Shown here in pieces: positions 8,181 through 17,614 of a DNA stretch of 64,000 bases. The stretch's first letter is position 1; every line of letters starts with the position of its first letter. Both the position numbers and the translations under genes were made by a program. The notes beneath the pieces are model-generated. The model was not told the DNA's origin. It was given only the letters and a program-made list of their open reading frames with translations, and ran no database searches. Source of the stretch: Xanthomonas citri pv. mangiferaeindicae (GTDB lineage Bacteria; Pseudomonadota; Gammaproteobacteria; Xanthomonadales; Xanthomonadaceae); NCBI GenBank assembly GCA_002240395.1, contig CP016836.1:2480001-2544000 (forward strand), in the 5' to 3' direction.

Positions 8181-10166
8181 ATGAGTGTCGCCACGCTCGC
8201 CCCGTTCCTGATCGGCCTGGGCATCGTCATGGTCGTGCTGCTCGGCGCGGCCGGCCTGTTCAAGGCCTTCTACAAGAAGGTCGACCAGGGCACCGCGCTG
8301 ATCGTCAACGACATGAGCACGCAGCCCAAGGTGCGCTTCACCGGTGCGCTCATCATCCCGGTCCTCTACCGCGCCGAGCTGATGAAGATCAGCCTGATCA
8401 CGCTGCAGATCGATCGCCGGGGCAAGGAGGGGCTGATCTGCCGCGACAACATGCGCGCCGACATCGCGGTGGCGTTCTACTTGCGCGTCAACGAGACCCA
8501 GGCCGACGTGCTGCGGGTGGCCAAGGCCCTGGGCGCCGATCGCGCCTCGGACAAGCATGCAGTCGACGAGCTGTTCAACGCCAAGTTCTCCGAGGCGCTC
8601 AAGACCGTCGGCAAGAAGTTCGACTTCACCGACCTGTTCGAAAAGCGCCAGGAGTTCCGCGACGAGATCATCGCCGTCATCGGCAACGACCTCAACGGCT
8701 ATGTGCTCGAGGACGTGGCGATCGATTACCTCGAGCAGACGCCCAAGAGCGTGCTCGATCCGCACAACATCCTCGACGCCGAGGGCATCCGCAAGATCAC
8801 GGAGCTGACCGCCTCGCAGAACGTGGTCACCAACGAGCTCGAGCAGAACGAGCGGTTGGCGATCACCAAGAAGAATGTCGAGACGCGCGAGGCGACCCTG
8901 TCGCTCGAACGTCAGCAGGCCGAGGCCGAGGCGCGCCAGCAGCGCGAGATCGAGACGATCCGCGCGCGTGAGGAAGCCGAGACCGCAAAGGTGCAGGAGG
9001 AACAGCGGCAGGTCGCCGAGAACGCCCGCATCGAAGCCCAGCAGCTGATCGACATCCGTGAGGAGAACCGCCTGCGCGAGGTCGAGGTCGCAGCGCAGAA
9101 TCGCCAGCGCGCGGTCGCGATCGAAGCCGAGCGCGTCGAGCGCGCCCGCCAGCTTGAGCAGGTCACCACCGACCGTGAAGTGCAACTGCAGGGCGTGGAG
9201 CGCGACAAGGTCGTCGAGCAGGGCCGGATGGACGTGGCCAACATTACCCGCGAACGCATCGCCATCGACAAGACCGTGGCCCAGGAGGAGGAACGGATCA
9301 AGGAAGTGCGCGAGGTGTCGGAAGCGGACCGTCTCAAGCAAGTCACGATCCTCGACGCCGAGGCCAAGGCGCAGGAGGCGTTGGTGCGTCAGGTCAAGGA
9401 AGCCGAGGCGCGCGAGACCGCCGCCCGGCACCGTGCGGTCGAGGTCACCACGCTCGCACAGGCCGATTTCGAGGCAGCCGGCAAGCAGGCCGAAGCCAAG
9501 AAGCTGCTCGCCGAAGGCGTCCGTGCCGAGCGTGCCGCGCCGGGTCTGGCCGAGGCGCAGGTGCAAGAGGCCGGTGCGGTCGCGATCGAGAAGGTCGGCG
9601 TTGCCGAGGCGCGCGTCATCGAGGCGAAGGCGGATGCCAATCTCAAGCAGGGGACGGCGGAGGCGCGGGTGCTGGCCGAGACCTTGTCGGCGCAGGCCCA
9701 GGGCGAGTCGCAGATGGGCCGTGCGAAGGCCGAAGCGGTCGAGTCGATCGGCAGCGCAGAGGCCACCGTGGTCGAGAAGAAGCTCTCGGCCGAGGCCGAG
9801 GGGCTGACCCGCAAGTTCCAGGCGATCGATGCGCTCAGCGATACCGCACGCGGGCACGAGGAGTTCCGCATGGCGCTCGACACAGGGCTCCGGCAGGCGC
9901 TGGCGTCGATCGAGGCAGGCAAGGACATCTCGCGCGAGAATGCCGAGGTCATCGCCAGCGCATTGCGCAACGCCGACATCGATCTGGTCGGCGGTGATGG
10001 CGGCATGTTCGAGAACCTGGTCAAGGCGGTCTCGCTGGGGCGGTCGATCGAGGGCCTGGCCGGCAAGAGCCCGATCGTGCAGGACCTGATGCAGCGCTAC
10101 CTTGGCGTCGCTGCCTCCAGTGCCGACACCGAGCGCCGCGCGCTCGTCGAGGACGGCGCGGCCTGA
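8181..10166 (+). CDS. yqiK: Flotillin family protein (YqiK-like, SPFH/Band 7)
   Basis: Membrane-microdomain scaffold. It has an N-terminal hydrophobic anchor (about residues 6-26), an SPFH/Band 7 domain (about 35-220), then a very long charged coiled coil rich in Glu, Arg and Ala (about 215-500) with AEA-type heptads, and a C-terminal flotillin oligomerisation region. It is 661 residues long, somewhat longer than the roughly 550 of E. coli YqiK. A good ribosome site (AAGGAGAA) lies before ATG 8181. It is located between the YqiJ-like gene and the giant AAA ATPase, suggesting that the downstream proteins act at flotillin-marked membrane. Family firm; cellular function inferred. Confidence 0.92.
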   Translation: MSVATLAPFLIGLGIVMVVLLGAAGLFKAFYKKVDQGTALIVNDMSTQPKVRFTGALIIPVLYRAELMKISLITLQIDRRGKEGLICRDNMRADIAVAFYLRVNETQADVLRVAKALGADRASDKHAVDELFNAKFSEALKTVGKKFDFTDLFEKRQEFRDEIIAVIGNDLNGYVLEDVAIDYLEQTPKSVLDPHNILDAEGIRKITELTASQNVVTNELEQNERLAITKKNVETREATLSLERQQAEAEARQQREIETIRAREEAETAKVQEEQRQVAENARIEAQQLIDIREENRLREVEVAAQNRQRAVAIEAERVERARQLEQVTTDREVQLQGVERDKVVEQGRMDVANITRERIAIDKTVAQEEERIKEVREVSEADRLKQVTILDAEAKAQEALVRQVKEAEARETAARHRAVEVTTLAQADFEAAGKQAEAKKLLAEGVRAERAAPGLAEAQVQEAGAVAIEKVGVAEARVIEAKADANLKQGTAEARVLAETLSAQAQGESQMGRAKAEAVESIGSAEATVVEKKLSAEAEGLTRKFQAIDALSDTARGHEEFRMALDTGLRQALASIEAGKDISRENAEVIASALRNADIDLVGGDGGMFENLVKAVSLGRSIEGLAGKSPIVQDLMQRYLGVAASSADTERRALVEDGAA

Positions 10167-10231
10167 GGCCGCACTCGCTCCGCAACGTCGCAGAGGCGGT
10201 CGCCGGCCGCCGGTGACGCGCCGAGATCCAC

Positions 10232-10256
10232 CGGGCATGCGCACAGTGCATGCCCG
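10232..10256 (+). promoter_or_regulatory. Perfect hairpin between flotillin and giant ATPase genes
   Basis: A 9-bp perfect inverted repeat (CGGGCATGC at 10232-10240 and its complement at 10248-10256) with a 7-nt loop, 22 nt before the ATPase ATG. There is no U-tract, so it is a poor intrinsic terminator; it could be an operator, an RNA-stability or processing element, or a partial attenuator setting the ratio of flotillin to ATPase. Confidence 0.4.
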
Positions 10257-10278
10257 TCACAGCGCAGGATGAGTCGTG

Positions 10279-13200
10279 ATGTCAGAACCCACGCCCGACG
10301 CCGGGCAGCAGGCGCCCACGACGGCCAGCCATGTTGACGAGGCGGTCGCCCAGGGCGGTGCTTACGAGGTGCTGCGACGGCGCCTGGCCGAGCAGGGCGC
10401 ACGCCTGCGCAGCTTGGCCGAGTCGCTCAACACACGCCGCTTGCAGGAGTTTGGCGACAGCCGCATGGAGGTCGCCGGACGCTTCCGCATCCGCACCGAG
10501 AACAATTGCGTCGGTCGCGACATCGTCCAGGTGCTCGGCGACCACCTGCTGTTTGGCTACAACGTCTACATCGGCCTTCGGACCCAGACGCGCGTCGAGG
10601 ATGTTTTCGCGCTCTACCGCCTGACCGAGGAGGCGGACGGCTACGACGTGGTACCGGTCGACCCCACCGGCAGCTTCCTCGGCGATGCCGGCTTCGTCCG
10701 CGACTTCGGCGAACTCTACGCCTACTACAAGCACGCCCGCTTGCTGCAGTTGATCGTGCGCGAGGGCCGGTTGCTGGCCGCGTTCCAGATCGGCGAACGC
10801 AGTACCGACGTGCGCGTGTTCCGTTGGCAGATCGCCAACTCCGGGGAGCTGCGCTACCTGGACTCGCGCGGTGAGCGCGACATCGCCCTGCCGCCGCCGT
10901 TCGACTTCGAGTGGACTCGCGCGACCCGTGAGCTGGCGGTCGATGGGCGCCACCCGCATCTCAACATCCTCGACACGATCTTCGTGGAGACGACCGGCGG
11001 CGACCTGACCGTCAAGATCGAGAACAACACGCAGACCGGGCAGGGGATCTATGCCGAGGCGGTCGAGGACCGCACGCAGTCGATCGACGATGCGATCTTC
11101 GACTTCGCCAAGGTCGGGTCGCTGATCCTGCTTAAGGTGCTGCCCTACCGCGAACAGGCCTGGCGCGGACTGATCTACAACACCTTGACCGGCACGATCG
11201 TGCGCAACGACGCCATCGTCCAGGCTTGCGTGCAACTGCCCGAAGACCACGGGATCATCTTCCCGGGCGGTTACTACCTGCAAAGCGGCGAGCACAAGGC
11301 CTTCGACGCGCAGATGGACGGTATGCAGTTCAAGCGCGCGATCCGCTCGCCCAACGGCGAGGACGTCATGTACGTCTTCTATGATCGCGAGGCTGGGCGC
11401 TCGGCGCTGTTCGTCTACAACACGATCCAGCGCGCACTGCAGAATCCGGTGTTCGGGCACGGCTATGCGATCCTGGCCGACGGACGCATGGTGCTGTTCC
11501 ATGCCGAGGGCGATGCGCCGACCCGGATCCACCCGATGCAGGTCTGGCAAACGCCGTTCACCAGCGACGAGTACGCCGCTCGCGTGCCGACCGGCAACAA
11601 TTTCATGGGGCGCATCGGCAATCCCGAACTGGTGCGCGGCATCTCCAACCTGTTCGATCTCGCGCGCGAGATCGACGGCCGTGAGGTGTCGGTCCAGCGC
11701 TACCAGCTGCTGGTGCACAACGCCCGGCGCCTGTTCGACGCCCACCACTGGCTCGAGGACGAGGCGAGCGAAGGGGCCGGGCCGCTGCTGCACGAGATCG
11801 CCGCGACCGGCGAGTCGGTGCTCGATGAGTACGAGAAAGTCGAGGGAATCCGGCAGCAGTCCGATCTCGCGATGCGCGAGGCCGAAGCCGAGCACCGCAC
11901 TTTGCTGGGCCGGCTGCAGACCGACGACTGGGATCGGATCGAGGACTTCGTCGAGGCGCTCGGTGCGATCGGGCGACTGCGCGGTCACCTGCTGACGATC
12001 CGCGACCTGCGCTACATCGACACTGCGGCCATCGACCGCATGGGCGAGGCACTGCAGGCAGCCCAGGACCGCGTGGGCGCCGCGACGGGCGTGTTCCTGG
12101 CGGGCGAGACCGCGTTGCAGCCGCTGGCCGAGCGGCTGCACGCACTCGACGGCGAGGCGCAAGCTGCCCAGACCGCGCGGACGCTGACCGAGCGTATCGA
12201 CGCGATGCAGGCGTTGGCGGGCGATCTGGACATGCTCTCGGAGCTGATGGCCACGCTGAAGGTCGAGGATGCGACAGAGCGCACGCATGTGGTCGAGGCG
12301 ATCTCTGGACTGTACGCCCGGCTCAACCAGTCGCGCGCGCGTGCCGACCAGCGACGGCGCAGCCTGGGCTCGGCCGAGGCTGTCGCCCAGTTCGGCGCCC
12401 AGTTCGCGCTGTTCGGACAGGCGATCGCCGGCGCGCTGGCGCTGGCGACCGACCCCGAGCGTGCCGACGAACAGCTGTCGCGGTTGACCGTGCAGTTGGA
12501 GGAACTGGAGAGCCAGTTCGGTGAGCACGAGCAGTTTCTGGCCGACATTCTTGCCAAGCGCGAGGAGCTGGTGGAGACGTTCGAGGCGCACCGGCAGGCG
12601 CTGCTCGACGATCGCCAGCGCAAGGCCCAGGCAGTGTTCGACGCCGCGGCGCGCATCCTCGACGGCCTGCCGCGGCGGACCGAGCGGTTCACTAGCGCCG
12701 ACGAGCTGAACGCGTTCTTCGCCGGCGATGCGCTGATCCTGAAGTTGCGCGAACTCGCCGGCCGGCTGCGCGGGTACCGCGACAACGTCAAGGCCGACGA
12801 TGTCGAGGCGCGCCTGAAGGGGGTGCGCGACGAGGCGGTGCGCAGCCTGCGTGATCGCAGCGACCTGTTCGAGGGCGGTGGCCAGGTGATCCGGCTCGGG
12901 CGAAGGCACCGTTTCAGCGTTAACGTCCAGCCGCTGGACCTGACCATCCTGCCGCGCGGCGACGGCCTGGCGGTGCACCTGACCGGGACTGACTTCTACG
13001 AGGCGATTCACGACGCCGAGCTCGACGCACTGCGCGACTACTGGCAGGTGACGCTGGATTCCGAATCGCCGTCGATCGCGCGCGGCGAGTATCTGGCCGG
13101 ACGTGTGCTGGAGGCGGCGATCGCCGGGCGCGACGATCTGCGTCTGGAAGAAATGGTTGCGCAGGTCGGCGACCCGGATGCGCTCGAGCGCACAGTGCGG

Positions 13201-15597
13201 ACCTTCGCCGCGCCGCGCTACCGAGAGGGTTATGAGAAGGGGATCCACGACCACGACGCGGCGTTGATCCTGCGCGCGCTGTTGCCGCTCTACGCCGCCG
13301 CAGGTCCGCTGGTCCACCCGCCGGCTGCACGCGCGCTGGCGATGTTGTTCTGGGCGCACGCTGGCGACGACGGTGACGCTGCGCAGTGGCCGGCGCGTAC
13401 CGCCGGCGCACTGGCGATCGAACGCTTGTTCGGCTCCATCGACGGCGTGGACGCGCTGCGCGCGGAGATCGCCGAAGCGCTGTCGGGATTCCTTGTGCGA
13501 CACGCGCTGCCGATTGATCCGGCATTGGCCGTGGATGCGGCGACGTACCTGATCGACGAACTGCGCGAGGGCGATCCGACCTTCGGCATCAGCCACTACG
13601 CCCGACGCCTGGTCGACGCCCTGCGCGAAGCACTCGATGCGGCCGACCTGGCCGCCACCTTCGACGCCTCGATGCAGCGTCTGGTCGAGCGGCCGTCGGC
13701 GCAATGGGCGTTGGCGGCGCAGTGGCTGTACGGCCTGTGCGGCGATCCCAAGCACGCGCCGCTGGCCGGCTACGTGCCCGAGGCGATCGTGTTGTTGCTG
13801 GCCGGCCGCACGCTGCGCCATCGGGTGCGCGAGGCTGCGCTGATCGCCGAGGTCGCGGGGTTGCTCGGCGAGCACCCGCGGATCGAGGAGGGCCGCCTGC
13901 GGTTGGCGGTTGACGATTTCCTGTCGCGGCTGCGCGCGCACCGCGAGACCTTCGTGCCTGCGTTCCACCGCTACCAGGCGGTGCGTCAGCGCATCGCCAC
14001 GCGCGAACGCGAGGCGCTTCGGCTATCGGAGTTCAAGGCGCGGCCATTGACCTCGTTCGTGCGTAATCGGCTGATCGACGAGGTCTATCTGCCGCTGATC
14101 GGCGACAACCTCGCCAAGCAGATGGGTACCGTCGGCGAGGACAAGCGCAGCGACCTGATGGGCCTGCTGATGATGATCTCGCCACCCGGATACGGAAAGA
14201 CCACGTTGATGGAGTACGTGGCCAGCCGGCTTGGCCTGGTCTTCATGAAGATCAACGGCCCGGCGCTCGGCCACGAGGTGCGCTCGCTCGATCCCGACCA
14301 GGCGCCCGATGCGACCTCGCGCCAGGAGCTGCACAAGCTCAACCTGGCGCTGGAGATGGGCAGCAACACGATGCTGTACGTCGATGATATCCAGCACACC
14401 CATCCCGAGTTCCTGCAGAAGTTCATCTCGTTGTGCGACGGCACACGCCGCATCGAAGGCGTGTGGCAAGGCCGCACCAAGACCTACGACATGCGCGGGC
14501 GGAAGTTCTGTGTGGTCATGGCCGGTAACCCGTATACCGAATCGGGCGAGGTGTTCAAGATTCCGGACATGCTCGCCAACCGCGCCGACATCTACAACCT
14601 GGGCGATGTGCTCGGCGGCATGGAGGATGCGTTCAAGCTCAGCTATATCGAGAACAGCCTGACTTCCAACCCGGTGCTGGCACCGTTGGCCACGCGCGAC
14701 ATGCGCGATCTGTATCTGCTGGCCGACCGCGCTGCGGGCAAGGAGGTCTCCACCAACGACCTGTCGCATGCCTACAGCGGCGCGGAGGTCAACGAGATCG
14801 TCGCCACCCTGCAGCGGCTGATGCAGGTGCGCGACGTGGTCTACCGGGTCAATCAGCAGTACATCGCCAGCGCCGCACAGGCCGACCGCTACCGCACCGA
14901 GCCGGCGTTCCGCTTGCAAGGCAGCTATCGCAATATGAACAAGCTGGCCGAGAAAATCTCGCCAGTGATGAACACTGCCGAGTTGCAGCAGCTCATCGCC
15001 GACCATTACCTGGGCGAGGCCCAGCTGTTGACCACCGGCGCCGAGGAGAACCTGCTGAAGCTGGCCGAGCTGCGTGGCACGATGACCGAGGCCCAGGCCG
15101 CACGCTGGGCGCAGATCAAGCGCGACTTCCTGCGCGACAAGGCGATGGGCGGCGAGGACGCCGACACCGGCGCGCGCGTGGTGGCGCAACTGGCCGACAT
15201 CGCCCAGGGCCTGCAGGCGATGGGCGGCGGCGAGCCACCGCCGGCACCGCCGCAGGTGCCGTGGCAGGACATCCTGGACGCCCTGCAGCGCATCGCCGCG
15301 CGCGAGGCGGACGTACCGGCCGTGCGAAGCGAACCTATCGAGGCCGCGCCGGCCGCGATGCAGGCCACGATCGCGCCGCTGCTCGAGCGATTCGGCGAGT
15401 CGCTGGCCGGGCAGGCCGGCCTCAATGCTGCCCTCGCGCAACTGATCGAGTTGTTGCAACTGCGTGTGGCGGCGAACGACGCCGCGCCTGCGACGGCCCG
15501 GGCGCGACGCGAGCGCACGCCTGCCGAGCGCCGGCTTGACGAGGCGCTCGACCAGTTGGGGCTACTGGACGGGCGCAGGGAGACACCGCCGGAATGA
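10279..15597 (+). CDS. Giant AAA ATPase with DUF3686-type N-terminus ('DNA repair ATPase' family)
   Basis: A 1772-residue ATPase of the family usually labelled DNA repair ATPase (DUF3686 plus AAA). The first 400 or so residues are a conserved beta-rich region (GRFRIRTENNCVGRD onward). Residues of about 480-880 are strongly helical and probably coiled coil. A helical middle region follows, then one MoxR/dynein-like AAA module: Walker A SPPGYGKTT with the Gly-Lys near residue 1303, Walker B LYVDDIQ near 1364, and a sensor-1 Asn in VVMAGNP. The C-terminal 300 residues are helical with an Ala/Pro-rich stretch. GTG 10276 is an alternative start. The next gene overlaps by 4 nt (ATGA). The name 'DNA repair' is a database label; the context instead suggests a membrane or stress role. 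Substrate unknown. Confidence 0.85.
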   Translation: MSEPTPDAGQQAPTTASHVDEAVAQGGAYEVLRRRLAEQGARLRSLAESLNTRRLQEFGDSRMEVAGRFRIRTENNCVGRDIVQVLGDHLLFGYNVYIGLRTQTRVEDVFALYRLTEEADGYDVVPVDPTGSFLGDAGFVRDFGELYAYYKHARLLQLIVREGRLLAAFQIGERSTDVRVFRWQIANSGELRYLDSRGERDIALPPPFDFEWTRATRELAVDGRHPHLNILDTIFVETTGGDLTVKIENNTQTGQGIYAEAVEDRTQSIDDAIFDFAKVGSLILLKVLPYREQAWRGLIYNTLTGTIVRNDAIVQACVQLPEDHGIIFPGGYYLQSGEHKAFDAQMDGMQFKRAIRSPNGEDVMYVFYDREAGRSALFVYNTIQRALQNPVFGHGYAILADGRMVLFHAEGDAPTRIHPMQVWQTPFTSDEYAARVPTGNNFMGRIGNPELVRGISNLFDLAREIDGREVSVQRYQLLVHNARRLFDAHHWLEDEASEGAGPLLHEIAATGESVLDEYEKVEGIRQQSDLAMREAEAEHRTLLGRLQTDDWDRIEDFVEALGAIGRLRGHLLTIRDLRYIDTAAIDRMGEALQAAQDRVGAATGVFLAGETALQPLAERLHALDGEAQAAQTARTLTERIDAMQALAGDLDMLSELMATLKVEDATERTHVVEAISGLYARLNQSRARADQRRRSLGSAEAVAQFGAQFALFGQAIAGALALATDPERADEQLSRLTVQLEELESQFGEHEQFLADILAKREELVETFEAHRQALLDDRQRKAQAVFDAAARILDGLPRRTERFTSADELNAFFAGDALILKLRELAGRLRGYRDNVKADDVEARLKGVRDEAVRSLRDRSDLFEGGGQVIRLGRRHRFSVNVQPLDLTILPRGDGLAVHLTGTDFYEAIHDAELDALRDYWQVTLDSESPSIARGEYLAGRVLEAAIAGRDDLRLEEMVAQVGDPDALERTVRTFAAPRYREGYEKGIHDHDAALILRALLPLYAAAGPLVHPPAARALAMLFWAHAGDDGDAAQWPARTAGALAIERLFGSIDGVDALRAEIAEALSGFLVRHALPIDPALAVDAATYLIDELREGDPTFGISHYARRLVDALREALDAADLAATFDASMQRLVERPSAQWALAAQWLYGLCGDPKHAPLAGYVPEAIVLLLAGRTLRHRVREAALIAEVAGLLGEHPRIEEGRLRLAVDDFLSRLRAHRETFVPAFHRYQAVRQRIATREREALRLSEFKARPLTSFVRNRLIDEVYLPLIGDNLAKQMGTVGEDKRSDLMGLLMMISPPGYGKTTLMEYVASRLGLVFMKINGPALGHEVRSLDPDQAPDATSRQELHKLNLALEMGSNTMLYVDDIQHTHPEFLQKFISLCDGTRRIEGVWQGRTKTYDMRGRKFCVVMAGNPYTESGEVFKIPDMLANRADIYNLGDVLGGMEDAFKLSYIENSLTSNPVLAPLATRDMRDLYLLADRAAGKEVSTNDLSHAYSGAEVNEIVATLQRLMQVRDVVYRVNQQYIASAAQADRYRTEPAFRLQGSYRNMNKLAEKISPVMNTAELQQLIADHYLGEAQLLTTGAEENLLKLAELRGTMTEAQAARWAQIKRDFLRDKAMGGEDADTGARVVAQLADIAQGLQAMGGGEPPPAPPQVPWQDILDALQRIAAREADVPAVRSEPIEAAPAAMQATIAPLLERFGESLAGQAGLNAALAQLIELLQLRVAANDAAPATARARRERTPAERRLDEALDQLGLLDGRRETPPE

Positions 15598-16352
15598 GCC
15601 GCCAGGCGCCGCACGACGCAGCGAAGACAAACACGTCGGCGGATCGGGTCGGCGCCGCGATGGCGCACGGCGCAGGGGCACTCGACGCGCTCGATGCGAT
15701 CGAGCTCGAGGCGGCGCTGGATGCCGCTGCCGCCGCCGGGCTGGTCGAACGCCTGCGCGCGGTGCACCTGGCGATGCGCGCGGACGCACCGCGCGCCCTG
15801 CGTCGTAGTGCCGGGTTGCTCGGACGCCTGTTCGGGCGAGACGTCAAGCTGCAGGCAGAGGCCAGCGCGCTGGCCGCACGCCTGGGCGTACTGCTGCGCG
15901 ATGCCGATCGCGCCGCCGACGGGCTGACCGCGCATCTCGACGGCCAGCGCGCCTGCCTCGACCGGCTCGACGCAGCGCTGGCGGCGCTGCGCGCCGCTGC
16001 TGCGGACACCGGTCCGGCGCTCGGCGCTGCAGACGATGCAGCGCGCCTGGCGCTCGACCGGCGCCGGCAGCATCTGCGCGACGTGGAGGCGGCGCATGCG
16101 CTGAGCGCGCGCCAGCTCGCACTGCTGCACGCGCAGGGCCTGTCGCTACTGGACCGCTACCGCAACATCCGTGAGGTGCTGGTGCCGGTCTGGCGTCAGC
16201 GCGCCCTCGGGACGGGCGCCATCGACGGCGCCGCGCAAACCGAGGCGGCCGCGGCGATCGAGGCCGAGATCGCTGCCGAACTCGCCGGCATGGCCGCTAC
16301 ACTCGACCCACGGCCGTCCGACCGGGCCGCCGATCAGGAGACCGTCGCATGA
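15594..16352 (+). CDS. Divergent TelA-like helical protein
   Basis: No named family is obvious. The 252-residue protein is Ala-rich (reduced-complexity N-terminus), almost entirely helical, with neither signal peptide nor membrane segment. It shows a TelA-like segment near residues 183-203: LLDRYRNIREVLVPVWRQ lines up with the LIEKFNTVRNVTIPSWKR region of the neighbouring TelA, sharing Arg, Val, Pro and Trp in register. It is tied to both neighbours by ATGA overlaps (4 nt with the ATPase stop, 4 nt with telA), so it is probably made in step with them. I infer a degenerate TelA paralogue that could pair with TelA; function unknown. Confidence 0.75.
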   Translation: MSRQAPHDAAKTNTSADRVGAAMAHGAGALDALDAIELEAALDAAAAAGLVERLRAVHLAMRADAPRALRRSAGLLGRLFGRDVKLQAEASALAARLGVLLRDADRAADGLTAHLDGQRACLDRLDAALAALRAAAADTGPALGAADDAARLALDRRRQHLRDVEAAHALSARQLALLHAQGLSLLDRYRNIREVLVPVWRQRALGTGAIDGAAQTEAAAAIEAEIAAELAGMAATLDPRPSDRAADQETVA

Positions 16353-17449
16353 GCCAGGACACCCCCGACCACGCCCTCTTGCCCGCCGCCGGTGTGCTCG
16401 ATGATGCCGCGCTGCAGGCCCTGGGCCTGACCGCAGACGACCGCGGCGAGATCGCCGCGGCCGGCAAGGCGCTTCAGGACATCTCGCCCGGCAATCTGCA
16501 CGTGTTCGGCCGCGAGGCGGCGAGCAAGACGGCCGCCTTCTCCAGCCAGTTGCTCGATCAGGTGCGCAACAGCGACCTCGACGCCTCCGGCGACAAGCTC
16601 GGCGAGGTGGTACGCATCGCGCGCGGCCTCGACCTGGGCAGTGTCGCCGGGCGATCGAAGCTGCCGGTGATCGGCCCACTGATCGACCGGCTGCGTGGCT
16701 CGCGTGACGAACTGGTGCAGAAGTTCAGTACCACCAACCAGCAGATCGAGCGACTGATGCAGGACATCGGCCGCCAGCAGGACGGCCAGCACCGGCGCGT
16801 GTCCGAGTTCGACCGGATGTTCGACATCGTCGTCGAGGAGCGCCGTGCGCTGGGCGTCCACGTCGCGGCGGGCCGGCAGCGCTTGGCCGAACTGGCCGAG
16901 GACCTGCGCGCGCTCGATGGGCTCGACGACCCGCAGTCGCGTACCCGGCGCGCGGAGATCGACAACGCGGTCCGGTTGCTCGACAAGCGCGTCGGCGACC
17001 TGGCGGTGATGCAGCACGCCGCTGAGCAGTCGCTGCCGATGATCCGCTTGATCCAGGCCAACGCGATTCAGCTCATCGAGAAGTTCAACACCGTGCGCAA
17101 CGTCACGATCCCGTCGTGGAAGCGGCAGTTCGCGATCCAGCTGTCGCTGGGCGAGCAGAAGAACGCAGTCGCGCTGTCGAATGCGATCGACGACGCCACC
17201 AACGAGTTGATGCGCCGAAACGCCGATCTGCTGCGCGAGACATCGGTGGGAACGGCGCGTGCGAACCAGCGTGCGGTGATCGACATCGCGACCCTGCGCC
17301 ACGTCCACGACCAGCTGATCCACACGGTCGAGGAAGTCCGTCAGGTCCACCGCGAAGGCATCGAGCAGCGCCGGCAGGCAGAGGGCGAACTGGCGCGGCT
17401 GCGCGAGGACGTCCAGAAGCAGCTGGCCAAACCCGCGTTGGAGGTCTGA
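16349..17449 (+). CDS. telA: Toxic anion resistance protein, TelA/KlaA family
   Basis: Cytoplasmic, nearly all-helical protein of the TelA family, linked to resistance to tellurite and, in some species, to cell-wall-active antimicrobials; mechanism unresolved. The 366 residues include the family core: SKLPVIGPLIDRL (about 108-122), a coiled-coil region to about 210, and the signature FNTVRNVTIPSWKRQF near residues 245-260. It is the last gene of the flotillin/ATPase cluster, overlapping the previous gene by 4 nt. A hairpin at 17579 lies between it and the convergent hemE. Family assignment is firm. Confidence 0.93.
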   Translation: MSQDTPDHALLPAAGVLDDAALQALGLTADDRGEIAAAGKALQDISPGNLHVFGREAASKTAAFSSQLLDQVRNSDLDASGDKLGEVVRIARGLDLGSVAGRSKLPVIGPLIDRLRGSRDELVQKFSTTNQQIERLMQDIGRQQDGQHRRVSEFDRMFDIVVEERRALGVHVAAGRQRLAELAEDLRALDGLDDPQSRTRRAEIDNAVRLLDKRVGDLAVMQHAAEQSLPMIRLIQANAIQLIEKFNTVRNVTIPSWKRQFAIQLSLGEQKNAVALSNAIDDATNELMRRNADLLRETSVGTARANQRAVIDIATLRHVHDQLIHTVEEVRQVHREGIEQRRQAEGELARLREDVQKQLAKPALEV

Positions 17450-17578
17450 GGTGCCATTCGCATCCCCGGTTTTCTGGATCCTGGTTTTGCGAGCGGGCAA
17501 GCAGGGCGGGCGCGCCCATCGCGCGCTCGACGCCGCCGTCGGCCGTCGGCGTGGGCAATCCAGCGTCGGACCGGTGCA

Positions 17579-17602
17579 GCGCCGTCCGTTGAAGGACGGC
17601 GC
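17579..17602. terminator. GC-rich hairpin between convergent telA and hemE
   Basis: A 9-bp perfect stem (GCGCCGTCC and its complement) with a 6-nt loop lies just 3' of hemE and about 130 nt after telA. No U-run follows on either strand, so termination would depend on the stem or on Rho. The rest of the 165-nt gap shows nothing clear. Confidence 0.45.
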
Positions 17603-17614
17603 GCGCGTCCGGTC

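Noticed and set aside
7152..10244. A 1030-codon open frame on the minus strand opposite the YqiJ and flotillin genes
   Set aside because: It mirrors the third-codon G/C bias of the plus-strand genes, has no recognisable domain, and the plus strand carries clear YqiJ and flotillin proteins.
10282..13968. A 1228-codon minus-strand open frame opposite the giant ATPase
   Set aside because: Long antisense frames are expected in 70% G+C DNA; no family similarity, low-complexity Arg/Gln/His composition.
7500..17449. Reading the flotillin/ATPase/TelA cluster as a phage-defence system
   Set aside because: No nuclease, toxin, sensor or defence-specific domain is visible and the surroundings are housekeeping genes; only a stress-response link is supportable.
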